Positions 36,195 to 46,673 are shown, counted from the first letter of the stretch. The stretch is 64,000 nucleotides of DNA from Mycobacterium sp. E2479 (GCF_001667925.1 NZ_LZJR01000096.1:235064-299063); one strand, 5' to 3'. The notes: generated by a model not told the origin, from the sequence alone. Translations and numbers: made by a program.

Positions 36195-36746
36195 CTACCA
36201 GGTACTGGCGCGCAAAATGATCTCAGCGGCCAGTTGCGCCGTCGACTCCTGCACGCTGCGCCGACCCAGCTGCACCACGCGGTATTCGGCGTAGACGTAG
36301 CGCTGGCTGGCCTGTGCCACGGCCCGCGCGGCCGGCGAGCTGACCAACACCGTCGTGCCGACCTCGACGGGCGGGCAATGTCCGTCGGTGAAGGCGCCTT
36401 CGTAAGCGGTGGCCTGGGGATGGCCGCGATCGATCACCACCAGTCCGACGAAACGGCCCAGCCGGGTTGCCGTCAGTTCCCACGCCAGTTCTCCTCCGGC
36501 GCGGTCCCCCATCACCACGGCCCACCCGATGCCCAGCGCGTCGAGGATGCCGATCACCGACTTGGGAGTCAGGCGGTGATCGAAGCCGATCACGACCGTC
36601 CGAAGCGACGCGGTGTGCAAGCGTTCGCAAACGGCGTCGTAGGCCGCCGGGATACGGTCCTCGTCGCCCAATATGACGACGACGACGCCGGTCTCCGGGC
36701 CGGCTATAACCACCGGCACGGGGAAACCGTCCAAGGTGGTCATCAT
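36195..36746 (-). CDS. alpha/beta-hydrolase-like protein lacking a usual nucleophile
   Basis: 183 aa, short for an alpha/beta hydrolase. It has the fold's early strand VVIAGPETGVVVVILGDED and the elbow position reads VMGDRAGGE, where a GxSxG would be expected, so the Ser is replaced by Arg. A downstream IDRGHPQATAY and a VEVGTTVLVSS strand fit the fold. ATG 36746 (of tandem ATGs) is preferred; a GTG three codons earlier is possible. Lies 20 bp upstream of glnA4 on the same strand. It may be a catalytically dead or non-Ser hydrolase-like protein. Confidence 0.6.
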   Translation of the reverse strand: MMTTLDGFPVPVVIAGPETGVVVVILGDEDRIPAAYDAVCERLHTASLRTVVIGFDHRLTPKSVIGILDALGIGWAVVMGDRAGGELAWELTATRLGRFVGLVVIDRGHPQATAYEGAFTDGHCPPVEVGTTVLVSSPAARAVAQASQRYVYAEYRVVQLGRRSVQESTAQLAAEIILRASTW

Positions 36747-36876
36747 CGAGGACACCCCAGCACGCTACAGCCAAACGGCATACGAACGCGATGATTCTGG
36801 GCATTTTGATGCGCGGACCCAGCTTTTTGACCGCGCCGTAAACCGCGGCATTTGCGCCGCCTTGATGGCGAATGAC

Positions 36877-38382
36877 CTACGGCCGCAACCCACTTACGAG
36901 ATGCGGCCGTCGTGGCGGCGGACCGTCAAGCAAGCTGAGAATACCGTCGATGTCGAGATGGGACTCCAGCAGATCGGCGGCGAGGTCGAGCTGGGCGTCG
37001 CGGCGCGCGGCGACGTTGACATCGGCGACCTCGAAGCCGGCGCGGCCGGCGGCGTCGGCGACCCGATCGAGCCACACGCGCCGGAAATCATCGTTGTCGA
37101 GCAAGCCGTGCCAATGGGTCCCAAAGACCGCGCCGCGCACCACCCCCTGCGGGTGCGGATCCGCTTCGGATGCGAACCAACTCTGTTCCCCGCAGCGGGC
37201 GACCCGCCCGTGATGGATCTCGTAGCCGGTGAGCGGTTGCTGCCAGCGACGCAAGGTCTTGTCGGGATCGAAGGTGATGTCGACGTCCAGCAGCCCAAGC
37301 CCGGGTACGCCCACGATCCCGGATTCCACCGGATCGTCTAAACGGTCGCACAGCATCTGAAATCCACCACAGATTCCCAGCACTGGCTTGCCGGCACGAG
37401 CATGCGTGGTGATCGCGTCGGCCAGCCCGTGATCGCGCAGCCAAGACAGGTCGGTGACGGTGGCTTTGCTGCCGGGGATGACGATCAGGTCGGTGTCGGT
37501 GAGGTCGGCGGGGTCGGTGACCCAGCGAACCAGCACCCCCGGTTCGCAGGCCAGCGCCTCGACGTCAGTGGAGTTGGAAATCCGGGGCAGCCGAATGGCG
37601 GCCACCCGCAGCCACTGATCACCGCGCGGGGGCGTCGGCGTGCCGATCACGCGGTGCGCGACTGCCGACAGCGAGTCCTCGGCGTCCAGCCACAACTCGT
37701 CGGCGTACGGCAGCACCCCGTAGGTGGGGCGGCCCGTCATGTCGTGCAGCTGGCGCAACCCGGGTTCGAGCAGCGCGGGGTCACCGCGAAACTTGTTGAC
37801 GATGAAGCCGGCGATCAGTGCCTGGTCGTCGCGCTCGAGCACCGCGACCGTCCCGAACAGGTGCGCCAGCAGGCCGCCCCGGTCGATGTCCCCGACCAGG
37901 AGCACCGGTAAATTCGCGGCGCGGGCCAGCCCCATGTTGGCCAAATCGGTGGCGCGCAGATTTATCTCGGCCGGCGAACCGGCGCCCTCGCAGATCACCG
38001 CGTCAAATTCCGCGCGCAGACAACTCACTTCCTCAAATACGATGGATGCCAGCCGGTCACGTTGCTGCACATAGCTTTCCGCGCTGACCGAGTCGGCGGC
38101 CCGACCCTTGATCACCAACTGCGAGGTGCGGTCACTGCCCGGCTTGAGCAGGATCGGGTTGAATCGCACACTGGGTTCCAGGCCCGCCGCGCGCGCCTGG
38201 ATCGCCTGGGCGCGCCCGATTTCACCGCCTTCAACCGTCACCACCGAGTTGTTGGACATGTTCTGTGCCTTGAACGGGGCGACGCGGACCCCGCGGCGGG
38301 CCAACAACCTGCACAGGCCCGCCACCACCACCGATTTCCCGGCGTCGGAGCTGGTGCCCGCGACCAGCAACGCTCCGGTCAT
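36877..38382 (-). CDS. cobQ: cobyric acid synthase
   Basis: Glutamine- and ATP-dependent amidation of four peripheral carboxylates of adenosylcobyrinate a,c-diamide. The N-terminal ATPase half has [17 protein letters not shown] and [10 protein letters not shown]. The C-terminal amidotransferase half has [10 protein letters not shown] (Cys) and [11 protein letters not shown] (His). 501 aa, normal. The gene stands between glnA4 and mapB, apart from the cobB/cobO block at the start of the window; I recall it elsewhere in M. tuberculosis (Rv0255c). It ends 122 bp from the hydrolase-like gene. Confidence 0.94.
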   Translation of the reverse strand: MTGALLVAGTSSDAGKSVVVAGLCRLLARRGVRVAPFKAQNMSNNSVVTVEGGEIGRAQAIQARAAGLEPSVRFNPILLKPGSDRTSQLVIKGRAADSVSAESYVQQRDRLASIVFEEVSCLRAEFDAVICEGAGSPAEINLRATDLANMGLARAANLPVLLVGDIDRGGLLAHLFGTVAVLERDDQALIAGFIVNKFRGDPALLEPGLRQLHDMTGRPTYGVLPYADELWLDAEDSLSAVAHRVIGTPTPPRGDQWLRVAAIRLPRISNSTDVEALACEPGVLVRWVTDPADLTDTDLIVIPGSKATVTDLSWLRDHGLADAITTHARAGKPVLGICGGFQMLCDRLDDPVESGIVGVPGLGLLDVDITFDPDKTLRRWQQPLTGYEIHHGRVARCGEQSWFASEADPHPQGVVRGAVFGTHWHGLLDNDDFRRVWLDRVADAAGRAGFEVADVNVAARRDAQLDLAADLLESHLDIDGILSLLDGPPPRRPHLVSGLRP

Positions 38383-38392
38383 CCGGCAAACG

Positions 38393-39250
38393 TCATGGCA
38401 AGGTGAGGATTTCGGCGCCGGTGTCGGTGACCAGCAGCGTGTGTTCGAACTGCGCGGTCCACTTGCGGTCCCTGGTGACCACCGTCCAGCCGTCGTCCCA
38501 GATCTCGTAGTCCAGACCGCCGAGGTTGATCATCGGTTCGATGGTGAACGTCATCCCCGGTTGGATGATGGTGGACACCGACGGCTGGTCGTAGTGCAGG
38601 ACGACCAAGCCATTGTGGAATGTGGTACCGATGCCATGCCCGGTGAAGTCACGAACAACGTTGTAGCCAAACCGGTTTGCATACGACTCGATCACGCGGC
38701 CGACGACCGAGAGCGCACGACCGGGCTTGACGGCGTTGATGGCGCGCATCGTCGCCTCGCGGGTGCGCTCCACCAGCAGCCGGTGTTCCTCGGAGACGTC
38801 GCCGGCCAAAAAGGTCGCGTTGGTGTCGCCGTGCACCCCGTCGATGTAGGCCGTGACATCGATGTTCACGATGTCGCCGTCTTCGATCACGGTCGAGTCG
38901 GGGATCCCGTGGCAGATGACCTCGTTGAGCGACGTGCAGCACGACTTCGGGTAGCCCTTGTAACCCAGCGTCGACGGGTAAGCGTCGTGGTCGACCATGT
39001 ACTCGTGGGCGATGCGGTCCAGCTCGTCGGTGGTCACCCCGGGCGCGACGGCTTTGCCCGCCTCCACCAGCGCGCCGGCCGCGATCCGGCCGGCGACGCG
39101 CATCTTCTCGATCACCTCGGGGGTCTGCACCCACGGCTCGCTGCCCTCTTGGGCCGTGGACTTGCCGACGTATTCCGGGCGCGGGATGCGGCTGGGCACC
39201 GGCAGAGTCGGGGACAACTCTCCGGGAGCGAGTGCGGTGCGAGCGGGCAT
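38393..39250 (-). CDS. mapB: type I methionine aminopeptidase
   Basis: 285 aa. Removes the initiator Met from new proteins using two metal ions. The ligands are visible in [20 protein letters not shown] (two Asp), [10 protein letters not shown] (His) and the EPMINLGG / FEHTLLVT Glu positions. It has the N-terminal extension with PxxP-like prolines ([10 protein letters not shown]) found in the MapB/type Ic group. Its stop is 10 bp before the cobQ start, so both may be one transcript. Confidence 0.94.
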   Translation of the reverse strand: MPARTALAPGELSPTLPVPSRIPRPEYVGKSTAQEGSEPWVQTPEVIEKMRVAGRIAAGALVEAGKAVAPGVTTDELDRIAHEYMVDHDAYPSTLGYKGYPKSCCTSLNEVICHGIPDSTVIEDGDIVNIDVTAYIDGVHGDTNATFLAGDVSEEHRLLVERTREATMRAINAVKPGRALSVVGRVIESYANRFGYNVVRDFTGHGIGTTFHNGLVVLHYDQPSVSTIIQPGMTFTIEPMINLGGLDYEIWDDGWTVVTRDRKWTAQFEHTLLVTDTGAEILTLP

Positions 39251-39288
39251 GGCGCCAGCTTAATCGCAGGCCGCGCGACCCGACCGTG

Positions 39289-39370
39289 CGTCGAGTGCGC
39301 ATCGACGGCGTTCAGTGTGTCGTCACGGCGGGAATTCTCGGGTTTCCCCGCCCTCAACGCACACTCGACG
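39289..39370. repeat. long inverted repeat between mapB and the DUF1707 gene
   Basis: CGTCGAGTG at 39289-39297 pairs with CACTCGACG at 39362-39370, with further near-matching bases inside and a nested GGCGGG/CCCGCC pair. It fills most of the 135-bp gap between mapB and the DUF1707 gene. It may act as a transcription terminator or be a member of a dispersed mycobacterial intergenic repeat. Confidence 0.45.
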
Positions 39371-39385
39371 AGGGCGGGCCGGCGA

Positions 39386-39970
39386 TTAGAGCCGCTGGCG
39401 GCGCAGCAGCGAGCGGCGCGGTCCCCGGATGATCACCGAGCCGCACACCACCCGCCCGGTCAGCACCACGTGCGGCCGGCCCTCACCGGGCGGGTCTTTG
39501 CGCCGGTCGCTGGCGCTGCCGACGTACACCTCGACGTCATCGATGGACGCGCTCGCCCCGTCCGGCAATCGAACCTCCACCGAGCCGAATCTCATGTCGA
39601 GTTCGATGACCACCACCGGCCCCGCGAACCGGGCCTTGGTGAGGTCGAGTGCCACCGAGCCCAGCCGGCGGACCAGGGCCAGTCGGGTGGGCACCGTCCA
39701 TTCACCGTGGCGCTTCAGCGAACCGGCCCAGCCGCGCAGTTCCACCCGGTCGGCCGCGGAGGTGACGATGGCGCCCGGTCCGGGCAGATCACCGACCAAG
39801 CCGTCCAGTTCGCCGCGTGTGCGCGCGTAAGACACCTGCGACGAGCGCTGCTCGAACTCGTCGATATCGATCAGCCCCAGCGCGACCGCGTTGTGCAGTC
39901 GCCGCATCGTGCCGTTGCGGTCGGCGTCGGAGACGCGCAACGCCACCATGTCGCCACCGGTATCGGTCAT
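39386..39970 (-). CDS. DUF1707 SHOCT-like domain protein
   Basis: 194 aa, predicted cytosolic. Residues about 10-60 are the DUF1707 motif (ALRVSDADRNGTMRRL, then LGLIDIDEFEQR), common in actinobacterial regulatory or membrane-associated proteins. The C-terminal half is a beta-strand-rich region like LiaF/DUF2154 (VEVRLPDGASASIDDVEVYVG). A downstream ATG (39949) is a possible alternative start. Function unknown; the DUF1707 module often precedes adaptive or stress proteins. Confidence 0.75.
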   Translation of the reverse strand: MTDTGGDMVALRVSDADRNGTMRRLHNAVALGLIDIDEFEQRSSQVSYARTRGELDGLVGDLPGPGAIVTSAADRVELRGWAGSLKRHGEWTVPTRLALVRRLGSVALDLTKARFAGPVVVIELDMRFGSVEVRLPDGASASIDDVEVYVGSASDRRKDPPGEGRPHVVLTGRVVCGSVIIRGPRRSLLRRQRL

Positions 39971-40005
39971 GTTCGCAATTTACCGCTGAAGCGGCACGGG
40001 GACCG

Positions 40006-41820
40006 CTAGGCCAAGAAGTTCGGCGGCAGCGCTTCGAACATGAACTTGGTCATCCGAACCGCCCACTCGGAGCTGCCGCCCCCCACGATCAGCGAGGCGA
40101 AGGCCAGATCGCCGCGGTAGCCGGCGAACCAGGAATGCGATCCGCCCGGGAACTCGGCCTCACCGGTTTTTCCATAGATCTCGCCGCAGCCGGCGATCTC
40201 CTTGGCGGTGCCGTTGGTCACCACCAGACGCATCATCGGGCGGAGCGCATCGATCATCTTCGGGCTGATAGGCGTGGTGTCGCCCTGAACCGCCGTCTGG
40301 CGGCCCACGATCAGCTGCGGGACGGGCGTCTTGCCGGCGGCGACCGTCGCCGCCACCAGGGCCATACCGAACGGGCTGGCCAGGACCTTGCCCTGGCCGA
40401 AACCGTCCTCCGTGCGTTCGGCCAGGTCCACCGTCGGTGGCACCGACCCGGTCACCGTCGTGATGCCGTCGACCTGATAGTCCAGTCCAATGCCGTAGCG
40501 GGTGGCCGCCTGCGACAGGCCGCGCGGCGGCATCTTGCTGCTGAGCTCGGCGAAGGTGGTGTTGCACGAACTCGCGAACGCGCGCGACATCGGCACCACA
40601 CCGAGATCGAAACCGCCGTAGTTGGGGATGGTGCGGTGCCCGATGTCGAGGCGGCCCGGGCAGCCCAGCATGGTGTTGGGGGTGGCCATGTCGCGGTCGA
40701 CGGCCGCGCCCGCGGTGATCATCTTGAACGTCGACCCCGGCGGAAACAGGCCGTTGGCGGCGGGCAAACCGTCCGCGTCAGCGCCGCCATTCTGTGCGAT
40801 CGCGAGGATCTCTCCGGTCGACGGCTTGATCACGACGATCATCGCCTTGCCGCCCTTGTTGTCGACGGCGCGCTGGGCGGCGTTCTGTACCACCCGGTCC
40901 AGGGTGATCGACACCGACGGCGCCGGCGACCCTTGGACCTCGTGCAGCACCTCGACCTCGACACCGTTCTGATTGACGCTCACCACCCGCCAGCCCGCCT
41001 CGCCGTCGAGTTGGTCGACCACCGCCTTCTTCACCGCGGCGATGACCGCCGGCGCGAAATGGGGGTCGGTGGGCAGCATTTCGGGCTGGGGAGTGACCAC
41101 AACGCCGGGCAGGTGCCCGAGTAGGGGGAACACCTTGTCGTTGTCGTCGGGCTGCAGCGTCACTTCCAGGTCCACCGGGTGGGGCGTCGAGCTGGCTTGC
41201 TCGGCGAGCAGCTGCGGATCGTTGAGGGTCCCGTTGAAAGGGTGCAGCACGTCGACGATCGCGTGTGCAGTGCCGGAAAGGGCCGGTCCGGCCTGGGCGG
41301 CGTCCAGCGTGTAGTGGTACAGGTAGCCCGGCACCAGCACGTCGCTGCCACCGAGCTCATTCACCGACGCGCGGTGCGGCCGGTCGGCGCGCAACGCGAA
41401 CGTCTGGTGCTCGCCCAGCTTTTCGTGCAGCGCGGCGCTGGTCCACCGGACCGCCCAGTGCCCCTCGTCGCGCGCCATCTTCAGCTGGCCGTCGTAGGTC
41501 CAGGTCCGGTTCTTGGGCAGGTGCCACGTGAAGCGGTAGCCGACGGTGCCGCTGTCCTCGGCGTACTTGGCGTTGAGGACCTGAGCGTCGAGATGGGAAG
41601 CCTGCAGGCCGGACCAGGCCGCGTTGAGCGCCTCGCGGGCGTCGTTGGGGCTGTCGCTGAGCTGCGCGGCGGTCGCGGTGTCGCCGATGGCCAGGGCGCG
41701 GAAGAATTTCTCCGCCGCCGGGCCCGGGCCGTCGGGCCGGGGAGTGCAACCGGACAGAACGATCACTGCGACCAGCAGCAAACCTGATACGGATGAGGCT
41801 ATTGTTGTTCTAGTTGCCAT
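40006..41820 (-). CDS. penicillin-binding lipoprotein (Rv2864c-like)
   Basis: 604-aa cell-wall transpeptidase anchored outside the membrane. Signal sequence with lipobox VLSGC (Cys25), an NTF2-like MecA_N domain (about 30-150), a dimerisation domain, and the transpeptidase with SxxK in PPGSTFKM, SCN in FASSCNTTF and KTG in IYGKTGEAEF. ATG 41820 is chosen because the lipobox then sits at the correct distance; the frame extends to 41865 without reason. Likely beta-lactam target; M. tuberculosis homologue 603 aa. Confidence 0.93.
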   Translation of the reverse strand: MATRTTIASSVSGLLLVAVIVLSGCTPRPDGPGPAAEKFFRALAIGDTATAAQLSDSPNDAREALNAAWSGLQASHLDAQVLNAKYAEDSGTVGYRFTWHLPKNRTWTYDGQLKMARDEGHWAVRWTSAALHEKLGEHQTFALRADRPHRASVNELGGSDVLVPGYLYHYTLDAAQAGPALSGTAHAIVDVLHPFNGTLNDPQLLAEQASSTPHPVDLEVTLQPDDNDKVFPLLGHLPGVVVTPQPEMLPTDPHFAPAVIAAVKKAVVDQLDGEAGWRVVSVNQNGVEVEVLHEVQGSPAPSVSITLDRVVQNAAQRAVDNKGGKAMIVVIKPSTGEILAIAQNGGADADGLPAANGLFPPGSTFKMITAGAAVDRDMATPNTMLGCPGRLDIGHRTIPNYGGFDLGVVPMSRAFASSCNTTFAELSSKMPPRGLSQAATRYGIGLDYQVDGITTVTGSVPPTVDLAERTEDGFGQGKVLASPFGMALVAATVAAGKTPVPQLIVGRQTAVQGDTTPISPKMIDALRPMMRLVVTNGTAKEIAGCGEIYGKTGEAEFPGGSHSWFAGYRGDLAFASLIVGGGSSEWAVRMTKFMFEALPPNFLA

Positions 41821-41910
41821 CGGTGCAAATGTTAAGAACTGCGGCCAGAACAGCACCGCCGACACACCGAGACCGGACCGTTATGCGTGAATCGAGAGCG
41901 TGCTACTTGG

Positions 41911-41966
41911 CGAATGTGCGGCCACCCGCACATTCGGTGCCGAGCGTGCGGCCACCCGCACACTCG
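41911..41966. repeat. two tandem hairpins between Rv2867c-like gene and the PBP gene
   Basis: 41911-41936 is a perfect 11-bp stem with CCAC loop (arms CGAATGTGCGG and CCGCACATTCG). 41941-41966 is the same fold with one mismatch (CGAGCGTGCGG / CCGCACACTCG). Both share the core GTGCGGCCACCCGCACA. They lie just past the stop of the GNAT gene, so they can serve as factor-dependent terminators for the ispG-side operon; no U tract follows. Confidence 0.7.
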
Positions 41967-41994
41967 CTCGGAAGTGGTGATCCGAAGGCGGAGA

Positions 41995-42849
41995 CTAGTC
42001 GAGCAGCACCGTCGCGAAGGTGCCTATCTCGGTGAAACCCACACGGGCGTACGCGGCACGCGCCACCGTGTTGAAGTCGTTGACGTACAGGCTGGCGGTC
42101 CGTCCGGTGCCGACGATCACCGCGGCGACCGTCGCGGTGCCGGCGGTGCCCAGGCCGATCCCGCGCCACTCCGGGTGCACCCACACCCCCTGGATCTGGC
42201 CCACGCCCGGAGACTGCGAGCCGACCTCGGCCTTGAACACGACCTGGCCGTGCTCGAACCGCGCCCAGGCGCGTCCGGCCGTGATCAGGCTGGCCACCCG
42301 CCGTCGGTAGCCGCGGCCGCCGTCGCCGAGCCGCGGATCGACGCCCACTTCTCCGATGAACATGTCGACGGCGGCCACCAGGTAGGCGTCCAGCTCTTCG
42401 GGCCGGACCTGTCGCACGCCGGGGTCGAGATCGCAGCCGGGGTGAGTGGACAACGCCAGCAGCGGCTGGTGGTCGCGCACGTCACGGGCCGGGCCCCAGG
42501 CCGCCTCGAGCCGCTCCCACATGGGCATCACCAGCTCGGCCCTGCCGACCAGCGACGAGCAGCGTCGCGTCCCGCGCATGGCCTCGTCGGCGAAGGCGCT
42601 CAGATCGGCCGGCGCGCCGCGCAGCGGGATCAGATTGGCCCCGGCGAAGCACAGCGATTCGTTGGCACCGCGCAGCGTCCACAATTCGCCGCCGATCGAA
42701 TTGGGGTCGATGCCGTGGTCGGCCACTCGGGCCGCGACCATGCATGACGCGACGGGATCGTCGTCGAGCACCCGCCAGACGGCGGCCGCGTCGCGCACCA
42801 CGGACACCCGTCGCTCACCGACAAGGCGGAACAGGGGCGGAGCCGACAT
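41995..42849 (-). CDS. two-domain GNAT acetyltransferase (Rv2867c-like)
   Basis: 284 aa. Residues about 1-130 are a DUF4081-type N-terminal domain, and residues about 140-284 a GNAT domain with the acetyl-CoA motif WRGIGLGTAGTATVAA and LYVNDFNTVARAAYARVGFTEIG. The acyl acceptor is unknown. It is 49 bp downstream of ispG on the same strand, so likely in the rip1-ispG transcript. Tandem hairpins follow its stop. Confidence 0.85.
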   Translation of the reverse strand: MSAPPLFRLVGERRVSVVRDAAAVWRVLDDDPVASCMVAARVADHGIDPNSIGGELWTLRGANESLCFAGANLIPLRGAPADLSAFADEAMRGTRRCSSLVGRAELVMPMWERLEAAWGPARDVRDHQPLLALSTHPGCDLDPGVRQVRPEELDAYLVAAVDMFIGEVGVDPRLGDGGRGYRRRVASLITAGRAWARFEHGQVVFKAEVGSQSPGVGQIQGVWVHPEWRGIGLGTAGTATVAAVIVGTGRTASLYVNDFNTVARAAYARVGFTEIGTFATVLLD

Positions 42850-42898
42850 ATGGCGAACTCTCTTGTGGTGCGAACTCTTCGACCGGGCGCTGGCGTTA

Positions 42899-44077
42899 TC
42901 AGCTTACGGTGACAACAGGCGAACCGCTCGATGTTGCTTCCGGTCCGCGGTCGATGTCCGCCTCGGTATCCATTTCGGCGGCGATCCGCATTGCCTCCTC
43001 GATCAGGGTCTCGACGATCTGGGATTCAGGCACGGTCTTGATCACTTCGCCGCGCACGAAAATCTGACCCTTGCCATTTCCCGACGCGACGCCAAGGTCG
43101 GCCTCGCGGGCCTCCCCTGGACCGTTGACGACGCACCCCATCACGGCGACGCGTAGCGGCACGTCCAGACCGTCCAGGCCGGCACTGACCGCGTTGGCCA
43201 GGGTGTAGACATCGACCTGCGCGCGTCCACACGAGGGGCACGACACGATCTCGAGCCCGCGCGGCCGCAGGTTCAGCGACTCGAGGATCTGGATGCCGAC
43301 CTTGACTTCCTCGACCGGCGGCGCCGACAGCGATACCCGGATGGTGTCGCCGATGCCGCGCGACAGCAGTGCGCCGAAAGCGACCGCGGACTTGATGGTG
43401 CCCTGGAAGGCGGGGCCGGCCTCGGTGACCCCGAGGTGCAGCGGGTAGTCGCATTGTTCTGCCAGCTGCTCGTATGCGGCGACCATCACCACCGGGTCGT
43501 TGTGCTTGACGCTGATCTTGATGTTGCCGAAGCCGTGCTCCTCGAACAGCGAGGCCTCCCACAGCGCCGACTCGACCAGCGCCTCAGGGGTGGCCTTGCC
43601 GTACTTCTCCATGAACCGCTTGTCCAGCGAGCCCGCGTTGACGCCGATGCGGATCGGGATGCCGGCCGCACCGGCAGCCTTGGCGACCTCGCCCACGCGG
43701 CCGTCGAATTCCTTGATGTTGCCCGGGTTTACCCGCACCGCGGCGCACCCCGCGTCGATGGCGGCGAAGATGTACTTGGGCTGGAAGTGGATGTCGGCGA
43801 TGACCGGGATCTGGCTGTGCCGGGCGATCTCGGCCAGCGCGTCGGCATCCTCCTGACGCGGGCAGGCCACCCGGACTATGTCGCAGCCGGCCGCGGTCAG
43901 TTCGGCGATCTGCTGCAGCGTCGTGTTGACGTCATGCGTCTTGGTGGTGCACATCGACTGCACCGAGATCGGATAGTCGCTGCCGACCCCGACGTCGCGG
44001 ACCATCAATTGGCGCGTGGTACGCCGGGGAGCGAGCGTGGGCGCCGGCGTCTGCGGCATGCCCAGGCCAATGGTCAC
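42899..44077 (-). CDS. ispG: 4-hydroxy-3-methylbut-2-enyl diphosphate synthase (IspG/GcpE)
   Basis: Penultimate MEP-pathway enzyme converting MEcPP to HMBPP with a [4Fe-4S] cluster. The cluster Cys are in [13 protein letters not shown] and [10 protein letters not shown], with the conserved Glu following. 392 aa; [20 protein letters not shown] is the N-terminal substrate region. Placed directly after rip1 and dxr on the same strand, which joins two MEP-pathway genes (dxr, ispG) in one operon. Confidence 0.95.
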   Translation of the reverse strand: MTIGLGMPQTPAPTLAPRRTTRQLMVRDVGVGSDYPISVQSMCTTKTHDVNTTLQQIAELTAAGCDIVRVACPRQEDADALAEIARHSQIPVIADIHFQPKYIFAAIDAGCAAVRVNPGNIKEFDGRVGEVAKAAGAAGIPIRIGVNAGSLDKRFMEKYGKATPEALVESALWEASLFEEHGFGNIKISVKHNDPVVMVAAYEQLAEQCDYPLHLGVTEAGPAFQGTIKSAVAFGALLSRGIGDTIRVSLSAPPVEEVKVGIQILESLNLRPRGLEIVSCPSCGRAQVDVYTLANAVSAGLDGLDVPLRVAVMGCVVNGPGEAREADLGVASGNGKGQIFVRGEVIKTVPESQIVETLIEEAMRIAAEMDTEADIDRGPEATSSGSPVVTVS

Positions 44078-44097
44078 TGTTGATTCCTTCGGTCTCG

Positions 44098-45321
44098 TTA
44101 TTGGAAGAGCCTGATCGGATTGACCAGATCGGCGGTCACGGTCAGCAGCATGTAGCCGACCACGAACACCAGCACGACGTACGTCGCGGGCATGAGTTTG
44201 AGGTAGTTCACCGGCGCGGCTGCGACCATGCCACGTGCCGACCGAATCAGGTTGCGGATCTTCTCGAATACCGCGATGGCGATGTGGCCGCCGTCAAACG
44301 GCAGCAGCGGCACCAGGTTGATCGCGCCCAAAATGAGGTTCAGCTGGGCCAGGAAGAACCAGAACGCCACCCACAACCCGTGGTCGACGGTGTCGCCGCC
44401 GACGATGCTGGCCCCGACGACGCTCATAGGCGTCTCCGGGTCGCGCTGACCGCCGCCGATGGCGTGCACCAGCGCACCGACCTTCGTAGGGATCGCGACG
44501 AGCGCCTTGCCGACCTCGCCGGTGAGGTCACCGGTGAAGCCGATGGTGGCCGGGATCGCCGTGAGTGGTCCATAGTGCGTGGGCCCGACCTTGACCGCGC
44601 CGACGCCGATGGCGCCGACTGTCGAGGGTTGCTGCTGACCGCCCTGCGCGTTGGACCCGGATGCCAGGTAGCGCTGGGTGGGTGCGACATCGACGTAAGT
44701 GGTGATCGTGGTGCCGTTGCGCTCGGCGACGATCGGGATGTTGCCGCGCACCTTGCGGATGGCGGCAGCCATGTCCTCGAATGTCGACACCGGGGTGTCG
44801 CCGACCTTGACGATGACGTCGCCGGGCCGAATTCCCGCGAGCGCCGCCGGACCGGGTCCGGTGCAGTCCCCGATCTTGCCCGGCGCAACTTCCGGTGCCA
44901 CGCAGGCGGTTTCGCCGACGACCGCCCGAGTCGGCGGATGCAGGTTCGGCAGGCCCCAGATCAGTGCGATGCCGTAGAGCAGCACGAGGCAGATGATGAA
45001 GTTCGCGGCGGGACCGGCGAACAGCACCGCCACCCGCTTCCACGCCGCCTGCTTGAACATGGCGCGGTCGGCCTCGTCGGGAGCCAACTCCTCGACCGAG
45101 GTCATGCCGGCGATGTCGCAGAAGCCGCCCAGCGGAACCGCTTTGATGCCGTACTCGGTTTCACCGCGCCGCGTCGACCACAGGGTGGGGCCGAAGCCGA
45201 CGAAGTAGCGCCGCACCTTCATGCCGGTCGCGCGTGCGACCCACATGTGCCCGCACTCGTGCAGGGCCACCGAGATCAGGATGGCCAGTGCGAACAGCAC
45301 AATGCCGATAACAAACATCAT
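44098..45321 (-). CDS. rip1: site-2 intramembrane metalloprotease Rip1
   Basis: Zinc protease in the membrane that cleaves anti-sigma factors. The zinc motif is HECGH (H21, E22, H25) and the third ligand is in LPFDGGH; a PDZ domain (about 120-210, [18 protein letters not shown]) lies between. ATG 45321 (of tandem ATGs) gives 407 aa, in line with the 404 aa of M. tuberculosis Rip1, with GGAG upstream; GTG 45343-45345 overlapping the dxr stop is a less likely longer start. Follows dxr by 20 bp. Confidence 0.93.
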   Translation of the reverse strand: MMFVIGIVLFALAILISVALHECGHMWVARATGMKVRRYFVGFGPTLWSTRRGETEYGIKAVPLGGFCDIAGMTSVEELAPDEADRAMFKQAAWKRVAVLFAGPAANFIICLVLLYGIALIWGLPNLHPPTRAVVGETACVAPEVAPGKIGDCTGPGPAALAGIRPGDVIVKVGDTPVSTFEDMAAAIRKVRGNIPIVAERNGTTITTYVDVAPTQRYLASGSNAQGGQQQPSTVGAIGVGAVKVGPTHYGPLTAIPATIGFTGDLTGEVGKALVAIPTKVGALVHAIGGGQRDPETPMSVVGASIVGGDTVDHGLWVAFWFFLAQLNLILGAINLVPLLPFDGGHIAIAVFEKIRNLIRSARGMVAAAPVNYLKLMPATYVVLVFVVGYMLLTVTADLVNPIRLFQ

Positions 45322-45341
45322 CTCCGCTGCGAGGACCTTTC

Positions 45342-46553
45342 TCACACCACTTCGGGGGCTTTTGCCGACACGGCGGCGGGCTGGGATTGTGCGATGGCGC
45401 GTCGCGCCCGCTCACGTGCCCAGCGCTGCGCGTCGAGTACCTCATCCACGTTAGCGGGTGAAACGGCCCATTGGTCCGCGGCGTGCAGCACGTCGGCGAT
45501 GGTTTTGACAATCGCGGGAAACCCGACCCGACCCGCGAGGAAGGCCTCCGCCGCCTCCTCGTTGGCCGCGTTGTAGACGGCGGTCATGCAGCCACCGGTC
45601 TGCCCAGCATGCCGGGCCAGCTCCACGGCGGGGAAAACGTCGTCGTCCAGCGGCTCGAAGTCCCAGCTAGACGCCGTGCTGAAGTCACAGCTGGCGGCCG
45701 CGCCGGGGACCCGCTGCGGCCAGCCAAGGGCCAGCGAGATCGGCAGCTTCATGTCCGGGGGGCTGGCCTGGGCAAGGGTCGAACCGTCGACGAAGGTGAC
45801 CATCGAATGAACAATCGACTGGGGGTGCACGACCACCTCGATGCGGTCGTAGGGAACACCGAACAGCAGGTGGGTCTCGATGAGCTCCAGCCCCTTGTTG
45901 ACCAGCGAGGCCGAGTTCAGCGTATTCATCGGGCCCATCGACCACGTCGGATGGGCGCCGGCCTGTTCCGGGGTGACGTCCTCGAGTTGGGCGGTCGTCC
46001 AGCCGCGGAACGGGCCGCCGGAGGCGGTCAGCACCAGCTTGGCGACTTCCTCGGCGGATCCGCCGCGCAGGCATTGCGCCAGGGCGGAATGCTCGGAGTC
46101 GACCGGCACGATCTGTCCCGGCCTGGCGGCCTGGAGCACCAGCGGACCGCCGGCGATCAGCGATTCCTTGTTGGCCAGCGCCAGCCGGGCGCCCGACTCC
46201 AGCGCGGCAAGTGTGGGCCGCAGACCCAACGCGCCTACCAGCGCATTGAGGACGACGTCGGCGTCGGTCTCCTGGACCAGCCGGGTTGCGGCTTCCGGCC
46301 CGGAGAAGGGGACGTCGCCGGCCCGCTGGGCCGCTTTCTCGTCAGCGATCGCGATGTTGGTCACACCGGTATCGGCGCGCTGCCGCAGCAACGTGTCCAG
46401 GTTGGCGCCTCCGGCGGCAAGGCCGACCACTTCGAAGCGGTCCGGGTTGGCGGCGATGACGTCCAGCGCCTGGGTGCCGATGGAGCCCGTACTGCCCAGC
46501 ACCAGCACGCGGAGCCGGTCCCGCGTTTGCCAGTCGGTCGTCGGGTTGGTCAC
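45342..46553 (-). CDS. dxr: 1-deoxy-D-xylulose 5-phosphate reductoisomerase
   Basis: Second MEP-pathway enzyme (NADPH- and metal-dependent), target of fosmidomycin. The NADPH motif is [15 protein letters not shown]. Substrate and metal residues are in [11 protein letters not shown] (Asp-Ser-Glu), [10 protein letters not shown] and [11 protein letters not shown], with the Glu in [11 protein letters not shown] 46553 gives 403 aa, matching homologues that start VTN. Begins an operon with rip1 and ispG and is divergent from the DUF2631 gene. Confidence 0.94.
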   Translation of the reverse strand: MTNPTTDWQTRDRLRVLVLGSTGSIGTQALDVIAANPDRFEVVGLAAGGANLDTLLRQRADTGVTNIAIADEKAAQRAGDVPFSGPEAATRLVQETDADVVLNALVGALGLRPTLAALESGARLALANKESLIAGGPLVLQAARPGQIVPVDSEHSALAQCLRGGSAEEVAKLVLTASGGPFRGWTTAQLEDVTPEQAGAHPTWSMGPMNTLNSASLVNKGLELIETHLLFGVPYDRIEVVVHPQSIVHSMVTFVDGSTLAQASPPDMKLPISLALGWPQRVPGAAASCDFSTASSWDFEPLDDDVFPAVELARHAGQTGGCMTAVYNAANEEAAEAFLAGRVGFPAIVKTIADVLHAADQWAVSPANVDEVLDAQRWARERARRAIAQSQPAAVSAKAPEVV

Positions 46554-46673
46554 CCATTCATTGTGCCGCCCGGCACCGGCCGGGGCCATCTCCTTCGGCC
46601 ATGCCCCGCAAGCCCGCCGGGGGGTGTGCCAGAATTCTCAGGACAAGCCGATCCGATCCGAAGGGGATTCGCC

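Noticed and set aside
38108..40009. 633-aa plus-strand frame across mapB and the DUF1707 gene
   Set aside because: Covers two well-supported minus-strand genes; composition is that of an antisense frame in GC-rich DNA.
44080..45576. 498-aa plus-strand frame opposite rip1
   Set aside because: His/Asp/Gln-rich shadow with no domains; rip1 has its full zinc motif and PDZ domain.
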